Below, piece by piece: positions 37,408-49,307 of a stretch of 64,000 bases of DNA. Both the position numbers and the translations under genes were made by a program. The notes beneath the pieces are model-generated. The model did no database searches. It was not told where the DNA came from and saw only the letters and a program-made list of their open reading frames with translations. The stretch comes from Sitta carolinensis (lineage: Eukaryota; Chordata; Aves; Passeriformes; Sittidae): assembly GCA_032173965.1 (NCBI GenBank), contig CM063283.1:36185743-36249742 (forward strand). Direction: 5' to 3'. Numbering within the stretch: position 1 is the first letter of the stretch; every line of letters starts with the position of its first letter.

Positions 37408-40400
37408 GAAAAACAGACTTTGTACTCTGAGTACAAAGCAACTGGAACAACTTATGTGACAAGCAGGTGTGTTAAAGATGTATTTCCTAGTACAAAATAT
37501 ATGGCCATATGCCTGCTTAGAGAAAAAATTTTCATCTTAATCAAACCTTGCCTTGCTCATGAGACTTGAGAGCCTAAATGCAGTTCTGCCTTGGTGAGAA
37601 AGTGTTAAGGGGACCAGTTCATGAAAACAATACTCTGGTTTCCTCCCTCTGTTGGGAAATCCTATGTTTAATTCCACTGAAGAGAATGGGGCTTTGCCAG
37701 ACTTTATGAGCTCTGTGTCCAAGCTGGATATCTTTGTGGCTGCTGAGCTGGTGTAATGATAAACAAGAAATTGTTGAAATTTGGCTTTTTGGTATGTGTG
37801 AAAAGTACATTAGTGCTCTGCTGCATAATTAATTACAAGTGGAAAAACTCTACTTACCACAGACTGACTATTTGCTGAGTGGAAATCAGGTTGGTTTTAA
37901 TAATAGAGAGAAGAAAAGATAATGTTGCCAACATGATGTAACAGATCTGTGCAAGGCCAGTAAAAAGATGCAGTAACTCTTCCAGCTCATAGATGGTAGT
38001 CATGAGTTCCCCTCTCTGGGAAGTTTTATGTCTGAGTGGTTTCTGCAGCTTTCAGGGACACTTTCCGTCCCAGGGTACAGATGAAGCCACCAGAAATCTT
38101 TCAAATACTAGCAAATATAGAAACTACAACTGTGTAAATTTCTACCTCTGTAAACTGTGACACTCAGTGACAAAACCTGGCCCTGTGATTCTCTAGAGAG
38201 ACAGTTCGCAGCTGCGGAACTGGCAGCAAGTCTGGGGAAAGCGGGGAGAAATTAAGGAAGAGAAGTGGTAGTCCTTGGGAAAGGACTATGAGAAGTTGGG
38301 CCTGGTGAAGCCCAAAACATTGCTTCAGGTGAGACTATTGCTATAAATAGGCATGGAAAACCACAGATGCAAGAAGAGGTTTTCTTCATATTGCAGTAGT
38401 GTATTAGTGCTCTGTTCATGTACTGGGACCTCACTGTACTTTGTTTTGCAAACACAAAACAGCCTTAAAGATGTGGCAAGGATCTCGTAATCCAAATGAA
38501 GGAGTTCATCATTGATATGGGTAGCCGTAAAGCCAGGTACAAGGTAGCATATTGAACAGAAAAGCTGACTTCTTGTATAAAATAAATAAGTTGTTAATGA
38601 AAATGCTTAGTAACGCAGTCTGTTTGGCCCCTGAGGGGTCAGTTTAGATTTATAGGATGATTTTTTTTTTTTTTTTTGTTTCTTTTATAAAAAATTCCTT
38701 TCAATAGAAGAAGGTACTCTGGAAGAACAAAACAAGCAAAACTATAAATCTGAATTTCTTGATTAGAAAGTATGTTAGGAAAAGAAACCCAAATCCCTGA
38801 AGTATGATCTTGAACTCAGTAACTTTTTTGTCCCCCAGATGAATTAAATTATTTAGTCCCATTTTTTTCCTAGACAGATCAAATAGGTATGATAGTTATA
38901 TTATCTCAGTTACAGATAAATGATTGGCAATATATACTCTCACACAGGAGCTTGTAGAGGGCTGTGGCACATAAAAAACTTGGTCTCCTGAGATGGCTTT
39001 TTGTTGGGGGTGTCAGGCTGTCTTTATGTGTATATATATATATATATATAAAATGTATGTATGTATATGAACCAAAATATACTCTTCAGCGTGGTCATCC
39101 ATTTAGTAGTTAACAAAATCTCCTTGATGACACACGGAGTATGACAGATGACCACCCATAATTGCATTACAAATAGGTATCATGGGTAATCAAATATTTA
39201 ACATCAATAATAACCCTTCTGAACAGGAAGAAAGTAAAGGTCATTCACATGAGCTTCAATCCCAGTGGAAACAATGTTCTCATTTAATATCACTGACTTG
39301 GCAGGATGTTAGTGGCAATTTTGTCAGCTAAGGATACAGGACAGAGAATTTTTAATCACTACTGCATGATCAGTTCCACATTTGTTACTCTGACCAGCAA
39401 GAGGAGGTGGATGCACAGGCAAGAGTTATCATTGTACAGTCACAGGGACTGACTACTGTGTTGTACATCATGAAGAATCAGAATTAGAGATAGCAGAAGA
39501 AAGTGAAATCTGGAGAGCAAGGTAGAGCATTCAGGGAGTCCTGCACTAGAAAGTGGAGGGTCTATCCTTCTTTAACAAATAACCAGAAAAAAGGTGAAAG
39601 ACATGAATATATATATATACATACTCATCATATTTCCGTGATGAAAGTTTCTGCAACAGAGTCGTATTTATTTCTGTTTTAAAATATTCTTCTGCTGAGA
39701 TTACCTGTTTTGGCAAAACTTGTTTGCAATATGTGTTGCCAGAAAAGTGTGAAGAAAAAGTATGAATCAGAAAGAGGAGAGGTAAAAAGCAAGGCCCTGT
39801 GATCTCAGAGCTGAGTTGTAGGTGCTCAGTTACCCAATTTTCTGCTCTGTTTAGAAGGAAACAAAAAAGAATGAACAGACTTGGCATTGATGCAGCCTCG
39901 GTCTGGAGGGAGAGTTAGTACGGCTGGTGCTGGAGATCCTATGAATGATCCCTGCTGTTCTGCCAGCTCTGAAAGGAGGGGACCAAATAAGATGCTTTTT
40001 CTCTGCTAGACCAGGTTCAGCTCCCAGGCCTGGACTAGAGTGCATCAAACTTGTGGCATACAGGATTTCTGGAACTATTCCTTTTTTCAGGAAGATATAC
40101 AATGCTTTGTCTTCATATCCAAAGAACAGACCCTTGCCCATGCACTTTAGTCCACTTGCAAGTTCATTGTGAAGATATGTTTCCCCACTGCTTGAGGTTT
40201 CCCTTTTTCATGAATTTTCACTCCAGTTCAGAAGAACATCAGGCTAAAGCAAAGTAAGCTAATTTGGGAGGTTTTTCTAAGAAAAGTGAAGGTTTATGTT
40301 AGCTCATGGTCACTTAGTAGTCTTTCATTATAATTTATGAGTATAAACACTTTGTAGCAACTATTTAGAAACAAACAAGCATTCATTAGAAACTCTCTTT

Positions 40401-40415
40401 AGAATATGAGTATGG
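37408..40415. other. Intronic DNA with AT repeats, no gene seen
   Basis: It includes a (TA)n run at 39030-39050 followed by (ATGT)n-type sequence, a 17-bp T tract at 38661-38677 and a near-palindrome at 38202-38222. No coding exon was recognised. Confidence 0.55.
38202..38222. repeat. 21-bp near-palindrome with E-box centre
   Basis: CAGTTC (38202-38207) and GAACTG (38217-38222) are inverted copies around the self-complementary GCAGCTGC (38208-38215), with one extra G. The centre contains the E-box CAGCTG and the flanks keep two CpGs. It could bind a bHLH dimer or be chance. Confidence 0.85.
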
Positions 40416-40448
40416 CTGAACACTGGAACTCATTGCCCAGATAAATGC

Positions 40449-40484
<36 letters not shown>

Positions 40485-40550
40485 CTGTCTTCAAACATTT
40501 TCAGCCTTAAGCAGGGTAAGACTGAACAACTTGGTCTACCTCTGAAGAAC
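40416..40550 (+). mobile_element. CR1 LINE tail fragment interrupted by a T tract
   Basis: GGCTGAACACTGGAACTCAT followed by TGCCCAG on the left matches the CR1 GAGGCACTGGAACAGGTTGCCCAG region. To the right, TTCAAACATTTTCAGCC, GGTAAGACTGAACAACTTGG and TCTACCTCTGA match the following TTCAAGGCCAGGTTGGATGG...GAGCAACCTGGTCTAG part. Between the two halves is a run of 34 T (40451-40484), which is not part of CR1. The fragment is 5'-truncated and decayed. Confidence 0.6.
40451..40484. repeat. 34-bp pure T tract
   Basis: Thirty-four uninterrupted T residues lie inside the CR1 match. It could be a slippage-expanded T run or the A tail of a minus-strand insertion whose body is missing. The tract is exactly as long as the poly(A) tract at 8108-8141. 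Confidence 0.9.
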
Positions 40551-43420
40551 CTTGCTGAGCAGAAAATTTATAGTTCCCTCCACAGATGGGACTTTCTGTT
40601 AGTTTTATTCCATACATGATAATACACCATGTTGCAAAAAGATGTGTTAACATGGGCTTTAACACCCAGAGCAGTCTTTGTATTGTGTTCAGCCATCCTG
40701 ATGAGCTGGAAGGGTCAATATTGCATCTGCACCTCCTCTGTAACATGCACATGTTAGAAAAAATACTTCTAAACATACATAAACTGCTGTCACATGTCGC
40801 CTCAGAATCTCTGCCAAAATATAAGGACAAGTGACTCACTTACTATGAGTCCATCTGTCTAAGCCAAGGGAAAGGCAGGACAATGAAACAGAATTATGTT
40901 ATTACTGAAAATGTTAAGTCTGTGTGTAAAACATGATAGCCTTCCTGTCAAGTGTTTCTAAAACATGTTTCTCTGTATGCCCTGGCATGTTGGGAGAAAC
41001 ATGAAATTCATCCTTGTTAAGGAACAGCTCAGTAGTTCAGTAGGGCTGGTCTGGGAGTTGCTGTTGCTCAGGTTTGGCTACTGCTGGATGTAGTAGTGTA
41101 GGTTGTCATACAGCCATGAACTTTCTCAAAACCAGGAAGAAACATTTTAATGTCTATGTGCAAGTAATGTCTAGGCAATGTCTAGGTGCAAGTAAGTTAG
41201 CATGTAATTCCTTTGATTTTTTTTACACAGTAGCTCTCTAGGGTAAAACTTTTGGTTTATAAGGTTAAAATAAATGGAAAGGTTTTGGTGGGATTTTTTT
41301 CCTGTGACATTTCAGAGTTCATCATATGTTAGATTCATGGGTTTTCTCTGTCAGAAGTACTTTACAGTCCTCCAGTCTTAGATGTGTGGGGTGTGCTGGA
41401 GCATGTTATAGATGCTTGCTGGCCCAGCTTCCTTTCCTTAGAAACCCAGAAGAGGGGAGCAGCATGAAAGAGGCTGTGTAGATGGGTGTCAGCCCACTGT
41501 AGAGCTGGGATGCACCTCAGAACACCAAATTCTAAGAACTGGAAAGTGCTCCTGAATCCCACAGCACAAATATAGATCATGAGGATCAAACAAATGTCTC
41601 ATGTCTCAGCTTTACACAGTGGATAACAGAAATGATGAATAGTTTTGGTAAGGTGTGCCATGTATTACATGAGTGCTTTTCTTAGTAGATCCCAAAGTTC
41701 TTTCCTTTTGCCAGAAGTTTATTCCATGTATAGCGGTGCTTCCACTTCCACCCCAGCCCGAACAGTGTTGTTACACACTCAGGTTTTGCAAGGCAGCTCA
41801 GCACTTCAAGTACCTTTATCTGGTCTCAACAGTAAATACTGCAGATAAAGGCAAGGTCAAAGACGTGCAGGGTGTTTTGTTTGCTGACTGCCAGTCAGGG
41901 GTATAACAGCATGGGAATGGCCATATGGAGCTGGAGCAGAGGATCCTCTTTACTAGGGCACTGCCTCTGGCAGCAGCCAGTGGTGGACATCTAGTTCAGA
42001 GCTAGAATGAACTAGAAACTTCCTGCGCTCCTACTCCCATCTGCCCATCTGCTCCTAGCGCAGCTTCACTCCAACTCCAGCTCAAGCACTTTCTGAACAA
42101 ATGTATTCAAATCATCTTTTACCTCTGTCATGTTTATCCATGTAATTTTCCCATTTTATATGTGTGCTGTTTGTGTATGCTGCCAAATTCCTCCTTTCTT
42201 TCTTGACAGAAAGTATAATTTCCAGTATAACATCACCTTAAAGTACAGTGATTGAAGTAACTACTGCTAATAAAAGAGTAGCACGTATTTTCCTTTTATG
42301 ATCGCCTTAAGTACTACTTGATGTGTTTTAATGTCTAACATTCCTAAGGCAGCTGTTTGCCTTTCACGAAACATGAATTAGAATCTAAGAATCAAAGAGG
42401 AGGAAAAAATACATGTGTATATATGCATGTGCATGTGTTTATTTTATTTTTTATAAATATTTATTTATGTTTATTATGTGTTTTTATTTTTTAAAAAAAG
42501 TAAATATTTGAATGAGTGAAGATTTTTATCAGGAGATGGCACTGATATGTAAGCATTTTATAGCAAAAAACATACTAAGTTTTTTATATAAAAGGATTTT
42601 GGCATCTGACTACTAGAAGGAGTTTTATCAACCCTAATGAGAAATAATCCATGTCATACTTCTTCATGGTGTACTGTGTAGTGTTACCACTATCCTGAGT
42701 GGGATGGTAACATTACATATCCTACCAGAAAATGTAATTACATTATGTGAAAATCTGCTACAAAATAAAGTAATAGAGAGCTGGAATCTGGGAAATGTGA
42801 TTCAAAGATGCTTTTCAAAAAGTCACAGAGTAGGCACATGTCTGTCAGTGTGTGAAATTTAAGGTCTTAACTAATAGAAGATACTTTGTCTTAAGTGACA
42901 TCAGCTCCATGAATGAGTGATGTGCTGCTGTGAGTGTGTTCATTGACAAAAGTGCCAGAAGAGCCGAGCAAAGGTATTGGCACTGTGGTCATCCCTGCTT
43001 CTGATGGTCTTCGGTGGGGAACTGCTCTGAGAACCAATGGAGGAGTGACAGCTGCCATGGGGGGGTGTGAGGATGCTGTTCAGTGTGCCCTGGGTGTACC
43101 ATCTCACACTGAATCCAAAGGCTCAGATTTTAAAAAATTAGATCTATAGTTAGTCACTTAACAGCTGTAGTTTATATAAATGTCAAGCAGCCAAAATCCA
43201 TGATGCTTCTTTCTGCAGCCTGGTTCCCTTTGTGTAGTCTGAGACTCCTGGGCCTGAAGTTTCTGAGTTTCTGGACTCAGTTTCTTCAGGATGTTTTGGT
43301 TCAGGAAGACCTTGTGTTCTCACAGGCTTGGCATAAACATCACAAGTGTTATTGTAACAAGAATGATGTTTTGAATTCCTTTCTGTGGGATGGACCTTCT
43401 CTCTGTCTTTCAGTTTTGGG
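40551..43420. other. Intronic DNA, no gene seen
   Basis: It is unique sequence with an AT-rich run near 42415-42510 and the small duplication at 41149-41195. No coding exon or identifiable transposon was seen. Confidence 0.55.
41149..41195. repeat. 28-bp period duplication
   Basis: The 19-bp copies at 41149-41167 and 41177-41195 (AATGTCTA[T/G]GTGCAAGTAA) differ at one base. A partial third copy (AATGTCTAGGC) overlaps the first and fills the gap. Confidence 0.85.
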
Positions 43421-43490
43421 CCGATGAGATGAAGAGTTCTGTCACTCTTCTGACCAATGAGATGGCCTGCACAAGAAGCTATATAAAGGG
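43421..43490 (+). promoter_or_regulatory. CCAAT/TATA core-promoter-like block
   Basis: CCAATGAGATGG at 43454-43465 has a second, imperfect copy (CCGATGAGATGA) 33 bp upstream. A strong TATATAAAGGGGG (TATAAA at 43482-43487) starts 24 bp after the CCAAT box ends. CCAATGAG fits an NF-Y site. The arrangement resembles the U3 promoter of an LTR or an alternative intronic promoter, but no LTR ends or primer-binding site were identified. Confidence 0.35.
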
Positions 43491-43589
43491 GGTCAGTCTT
43501 TGAATAAGGAGGAGTCAGATGAAGTTTTATAAACGAGGCCTCATGTCATTTGTTCATCGCCCACAGCGACACCTTTGAACACTGAAGAA

Positions 43590-43739
43590 ATGCTTGAGAT
43601 TCAAGGATTTTCTTCAACTACCCGTTACCATCTGAATGCAGGCGTGGTATACTCTAGTTTTCTGCTTTTATTTAATTTGCCTGCACTTTTAATTACTGTA
43701 ACTTACAGACTGAACCCAGAAGCTTTACATGTCTCATAA
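43590..43739 (+). other. 49-codon open frame downstream of the CCAAT/TATA block
   Basis: An ATG about 105 bp after the TATA box opens a 49-codon frame ending in TAA. The product would have a hydrophobic middle (SSFLLLFNLPALLITVTY). There is no recognised homology, and the length is easily reached by chance. It is listed only because of its position behind a promoter-like block. Confidence 0.12.
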
Positions 43740-46700
43740 AGTAAAGATTCACGTTGTTGAATTTATACACAATTTGAATATTTGAGTATTGTATAGTGAC
43801 ATATTTTTCACTTACAAAACATAAGACCTGTAAATATCTGAATGTCCAAAGTTGAACTGAGGGTGGAATATGAGTGGTTCTGTCATGTATTGGCAAAGCA
43901 CATTGCCAGCTCATAGTTATTCAACATGGTCATATCTCCCAGTTTTTGTTTCCAGCCTATCCATTTATGTGGTTATTTTTCTGTGTGTTTTATACTCAGA
44001 TATTACAGGAAGCAACTTTTCTGTGGAACAAAAGCTGGATTTTCCAGTTGTTCCTGATGTAGATTGCTTGTGTCCATGTTTTTGATTTCTTCACATGTTC
44101 TAAATTTACATGGTTGCCACTAAGAGGAGTGATGACACTCCTCTAACCCATGGCCACAGGTTCCCATTCTCTGTCATATGTCAGTGCAGGTACTTGGCAG
44201 ACTTTCCTGCTTAGGGAGTCAAGCTACCAAAAGCTTCTCAGACTTTTTTTTGGCAGAATTTTCTTTTAATCATTGTGGGTCGTGCACAGTGGTTGCTGCA
44301 AAATCAGGCAAGTGCCAGTGCCAACACAAGAGAAAGCAGCTGGAGTGGGGCTGTCCTGATGTGCCATCTCAGCCAAATGCTGTGCTCCAGTGCCCAGGGG
44401 CTGAGATACACAAGAGGACCAAAACTCACGTTACATGAGCCCCTCATCCAGACTGAGCAGATGCTGCACAGGCCTGAGCCCAATCTGGTTTTTCTTCCCA
44501 TAGCAGCCAGAATGGAGGGGACATGGTTGATACATCCTGGGTCTCACCCCAAAGGGAAGAGAGCATCTGCTTTTAGCAGCCATGGTCTGTTACTAGGGTG
44601 CATCCCTCAATTAAATACAGGGCCAGCTAGGCTGCTACAATCAGCAGCCTGATTGTAGAAGAGAGACATAGGTAAGGTGACAGGGATGCTGGACACAAAC
44701 TGGTGTGACCTGTTAGCCCTGGATCAGTGTGTTTTCCATGAGGTGTTTGGAGGCAGGCAGGATGTATAGCCAAGGAGTCTGAGCTCATGGTGGAGGGGCC
44801 AAGGAAGAGTAAAACTGGTAATCACAAGGCTGAAGATGCAACACTGTGACACTGTTTGGGTTTGTAGAGCAAAGAGCAAAGCGTGGCTCACTGCACGTCC
44901 CTGGCTCCTTGCTGGCCATGTCAGCCAGCCCTTGGCCAGCTCACTGGGATGCCAGCGGCGCCCAGGAGCTTGTGCTTGGGTGGCCGAAGGTAACCCTGTG
45001 TGTTTGCCTCAGGGTGAGTGCACTTGAGCACACTGTGAGTGGGGAGCAGCCAGCGTGCAGGGACTTGTGGTGTGTCACGAGACTGAACACAGTTCAAGGC
45101 TTTAATAAACAAACTGTGTTTCCCAGGCAGCTCTGCTCAGCATATTGCTCAGAAAACACAGGATCAGTATAAAGACACCCATTACATGTGGTTTTTAACC
45201 GTGTTACTGCCTGTGCCAAGGGCTATTCACAGTCTGCACAGAACAGAGGCAAAACACCTAGGAGGTCATGAGGAGCACTCATAGGAAGGAAAAATAATCC
45301 TGCAACCAGGGTTACAATACGCATCTCATTCAATGCAGATCACGTTCAGCAGAACTCGATGGCCATCTAGTGGTGAAGCCCCAGTTGGTGTTCGGTTTTG
45401 CAGACTGCTTTTTATCAGAGAGACAAGAACTTGGCCATGTGTGAGTTGCAAAGATGTATGTTTTCACTTCTAACTGGAAGTAACATGGATGAATTTTTAT
45501 AAATCCCCCTAAATGCTCGCATTGGTTTTATTCATTTCACCATACCAACCATACTGACTACAGATGTTGCAGCTGCTCATGGGGGCAGCCAGCAGTCTCC
45601 CAGGATTCCCATTTGGTATAACAATTTCTACACTAACATAGAAATTACACTGATTTTAGAAATAATGAGCTGCAAATAAATAAACATCCAGCTGACAGGT
45701 CAGAACACAGTTTTTTCTTTGTTAATTTATCTTTCAGACTTCATGTTTCAGCAGTTTTTTAATACATCCTGCTGAGCTGTTAATTGTGGCATCAGTCCTA
45801 CTGCAAAAGCCCACCTTGAGCTTTGGCCATTAACAGAAGAATTGGCACTTCCTCAGGGTACCCTGGTTGCTCTTGGCTGATGACAAGTTTCCAAGTCTTC
45901 CCTCTGTGCAGTCGCTGGGGAGACACTCAAATTTGAAAGAGGCTGCTATGATATGGTTTGGTTGGGTTTTGGTTGGGGAGGAGGGGCATTGTGGGTTTTT
46001 TTTTTTTGTTTGTTTGGTTTTGGTTTTTTTTTTGTGGTGTTTTTTCTTTATTTATTTTATAGAATTTAAAATTGCATTTTAAACAAAAAGGAAAAATAAT
46101 TTAGTTGAAGAAATAAATGCCTTTGAATTCCCTGACACATCCATTTCAAAGACTTTGTCTACCTGGTGACATCAAACAGTACTTTTGGGAACCCCGTGCT
46201 GAGCAGAAACATCTGGCACAGCCCCTGTGGCCTTCAAAAGGCATAAAATGTGGTTTTGAGGACTTTCCTTCTGTCAGTCTCATCAGTGAGGGAATTTTAT
46301 AGAAATTGCTTGAGAAAGAAGAAGGTGTCTGTTTACTGTTTGCATGGCAAAGGGAAAGAACATCAGCAAATCACCTAGAAGTTACTGTGAGAGGGACTAA
46401 CCTGAGGAAGCTCTAAAAAGCACTTTGTGCTTATTTTAGGGTCTTCGGTGATATCCTTATTTAAAGTCACAATTTTCACAAGGCTGAACTAAACCTGGTC
46501 AGGTAGATTCTGCCTCCTTTTCCACCAGTGAACATGTCTGCACTGGGGGTCCCCCTGTCCCATAGGAGTTGAAGTGGCAGAGGAAAACTGCCTTGGACAT
46601 ATGCTCTCACTTGCCATGTGAGTCTCCTGTGCTGGTTAACTTGTCATTTATACTGCATGGTTGCGAAGGGAAGGCATGCAGTGACATATTCTAGCTGACA

Positions 46701-49111
46701 ATAGCTTTTCTTCTTACTGTGCTGAGCAAGCGATGACTGTGAGGATGGTGACAATATTCATCACCTTCTGTGGCTTACTCAGTTATTTTCCCTCCTTTAG
46801 GATAAATAGGGTCCTACACTTTTTAGAAAGAGGGAGCAATACAGTTAAAAAGCAGCAGCATTGATTGTGTGTCACCTTCATGGCACTGCTCTGTGCCATC
46901 CTCTTCTGTATAAGTATCTAGGAAAACACAGAGCAGTTCCCAGCAGTGAGATCACTTTCTTGTATGTGACAAATAGCTTTTTATGAGGTGCTGACTCTTC
47001 TCAAGGTTTGTTTTGTCTCGGGGCTGGAAATTGCAGCAGCATTTTAAGCTTGATCCTCCTCCTATTTAAATGAGCAGTACTATTTGAACAGATCTGAATG
47101 CTCTGTTACAAAATAGGCTTTTAAGACAACTCATAAGTTACTTGCAGCAAAAAGGATGCACAAATACTTAGTTTTAAAGATCTAGATTTCCTGGGTTTTG
47201 TATGTTCAGTATTGAGCTTTATCATTTAATTTACACATTTGCTTTTATTTCAGCTGGTGGAATGTTTTAAAAAAAAAAAACCCAGATGGGGTAGTGAAAC
47301 CATTCTCAGCAAATCACCTAACCCAAGACTTTTATTTGTTCTGAGATTCAGATGCTTAAATGCAATTTCTAAGCCATTTCTGTAAGAGCTAGCCATATCT
47401 GTATTCCAGCCATATAGTTAAAGTGCTAATGTTTCTTACTTTCTTGGAAACAACTTTTTGGCAGCTAGTATTACTACGGCTCTCTGTCCACTTCTTTCTC
47501 CATTTCAGGAATTCTCTGCATATATATATGCAATATAATATGCATCATATTATAGGCAAAAATAATCTTGAGAATCTCTTGTGTTCAGGTGAAATATGAA
47601 TATGTGTTAAAAGAGTACTGTTCAGAAAGAAAGTACTTTTTTTTTCCCCCATTAGTGCTTCAGATTAAGATTGTACTGTGAAAATCTTAAAAAAAAAACC
47701 AAACAAAAAACAACATAATTTGGACTACCACTAATTCAAGACTTAGAGATTTGTATGGAGAGAAATAGAACATCAGTGTAATCCCATGGTAATGGTATGA
47801 GATGCTTTATGAAACTTTTAACCCCATATAAATAGTCCTCAGCAAGTTCTGGAAAGCTCTAGGAGTTCAGTGTATGCCGCAACAGCTATAGTTGTATGGG
47901 AGCTCCTCTAACAGGAGCTTGCAGGCCAGTGTTATGGGGTGCTTCCCAACAGATGCATCAACATCAGTGCTCCTTGCCTGCCTTAGTACTGTAGCTTCCC
48001 CAAAGGTTCATGCTTTTCTTTCAGATTGATCTTTAGAGTCTGTGAGAGCAGGCTAATGAATCTGTAGCTCATTTACCTTGAATATCAATAAGCCTGGGAA
48101 GCTCCAGAAACCTGATGAAGGGCAGAGTTGTTGCTGTACTTAACTAAACAGGCTGGGGTAGCTGTGGATGACCATGACTGCTGTGCAATATAATCGTAGT
48201 AAGGTTGATAGGATGATCAGTTAATAATGGTTTATGGCTGGGTCATATAATTACTGGCAGTCAGTGTGGGTTTGAATCTTGGCCTTCCAACTTGATAGTA
48301 ATTTATCTAACCAAGCTAAATGCATTGCTGTAGGAAGGCTTTCTTCAAGTATTAGTTCCAGCGCATACTGTACTTAGAAACTCAAGCAACATTATTTAAG
48401 TGCTGTATTTTTAATTACCTAAAATAAGGGTAACTGATAGGCCGTAGGACATTGCTGTAAATTAAGTATCTTTGATAAGCATTTATGTGTTTCTGTGGGG
48501 ATTGTTCTCTGGCCTTTTTCTAATAAGCTTCATTTATCAGTGGTCTGAAAGAAAATAAATTTCATTGGCTTGCACATGATAGATTGAGAATTGTTAAATG
48601 AGAAAATGGAAAAATCACTGCTACAGGGTGATCTGGGTCTGTTAGGAGTCTGTATTCGAGCAAACAACAGGTGTTTGGCCTAATGCAAGGATCCATAGTT
48701 CAGATCTGGGTACTGGAAACACTTTTTCATAAAAGGTTTCAGGCTTTTTATCTATTTAAACTTGTCAAAGAAAAGTTATGGAGGCTATATATAAAACTCG
48801 TTTAGAAAACAGTTCAGTGATCTTGTGCCTGGACACATGTCAAATAGAAATAGAGCTCAGATAAAGTCAAGCTGATCCATTATTTGAGCAGTATTTCAAG
48901 GATCATGCTGGTTTTTTTGGGCAGCAAGCACTTCTAAATCAAGAATTCAGTTATTTCATACTGCAAAATATGCTCTAGTTTAAGCATTAATTGCATCAAA
49001 ATGTAGAAAGGGGTATAGTTATTTTATTGTTTTTGTCACTTCTAGCACAGTAGCACAGTCACTTCTTTTACAGCTGATTTTTGAAGGCCTGGGATATACA
49101 CCACAGTCTTG
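43740..49111. other. Intronic DNA before the exon, no gene seen
   Basis: About 44150-45170 is GC-richer and has several overlapping open frames without recognisable domains. It is followed by AT-rich DNA with a G/T-rich run near 45990-46060 and a 12-bp A run near 47269-47280. No exon was recognised between here and the KLF12 exon. Confidence 0.55.
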
Positions 49112-49143
49112 CTTAATTTTTTTGCTTCTGTTCTGTTTTTCAG
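49112..49143 (+). other. KLF12: 3' splice site of the KLF12 exon
   Basis: A pyrimidine-rich tract ends in TTTTTCAG directly before the exon. A branch-point-like CTTAAT has its candidate branch A at 49116, 28 nt upstream of the exon, which is a usual distance. No other AG lies between the tract and the acceptor. The acceptor places the first exon base at codon position 3, the phase expected for this KLF12 exon. Confidence 0.9.
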
Positions 49144-49301
49144 TTCAATTTCACCATTCAGTATTGAGAGCACAAGGCGCCAGAGGAGGTCTGAGTCTCC
49201 AGACTCCAGGAAGCGGCGCATCCATCGGTGTGACTTTGAGGGATGCAACAAAGTATACACAAAAAGTTCCCACCTGAAGGCTCACCGGAGAACGCACACA
49301 G
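49144..49301 (+). CDS. KLF12: KLF12 internal exon (basic linker and zinc finger 1)
   Basis: This 158-bp exon encodes 52 complete residues plus a split codon at each end. It contributes the last base (T) of its first codon and the first base (G) of its last. The peptide opens [15 protein letters not shown], continues through [13 protein letters not shown] (a basic, probable nuclear-localisation stretch) and ends in one C2H2 finger with spacing C-x4-C-x12-H-x3-H. The finger helix is KSSHLKA and the start of a HTG(EKP) linker follows. From family knowledge, KLF3, KLF8 and KLF12 share the [13 protein letters not shown] core. The [10 protein letters not shown] lead and the CDFEGC finger fit KLF12, and a TG|T cysteine codon would match KLF12's PC-SISPF junction. 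KLF12 (AP-2rep) is a nuclear repressor that binds CACCC/GC boxes and recruits CtBP through an N-terminal PVDLS motif, which is not on this exon. The frame is intact. KLF8 and KLF3 are the alternatives and fit less well. Confidence 0.94.
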
Positions 49302-49307
49302 GTAAGA
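49302..49307 (+). other. KLF12: 5' splice site of the KLF12 exon
   Basis: The exon ends CACACAG and the intron begins GTAAGA, a good U2-type donor that differs from GTAAGT only at the last position. The cut splits the glycine codon of the HTG(EKP) linker after its first base, as expected between KLF finger-1 and finger-2 exons. If the donor were skipped, the frame would stay open for 24 more codons to a TAA at 49373-49375. Confidence 0.9.

Larger units (their letters stand above)
1..49143 (+). other. KLF12: Upstream KLF12 intron (3' part; 5' end outside window)
   Basis: No exon of KLF12 or another gene could be recognised here, including the acidic, serine-rich exon that should precede this one in the mRNA. 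The intron is therefore at least 49 kb, in keeping with KLF12 being a very large gene. Strand and gene assignment come from the single exon at the right end. A nested gene or lncRNA with no recognisable coding content cannot be excluded. Confidence 0.8.

Noticed and set aside
47520..47560. ATATATATGCAATATAATATGCATCATATTATA palindromic AT stretch
   Set aside because: Low-complexity AT sequence forms such partial palindromes by chance.
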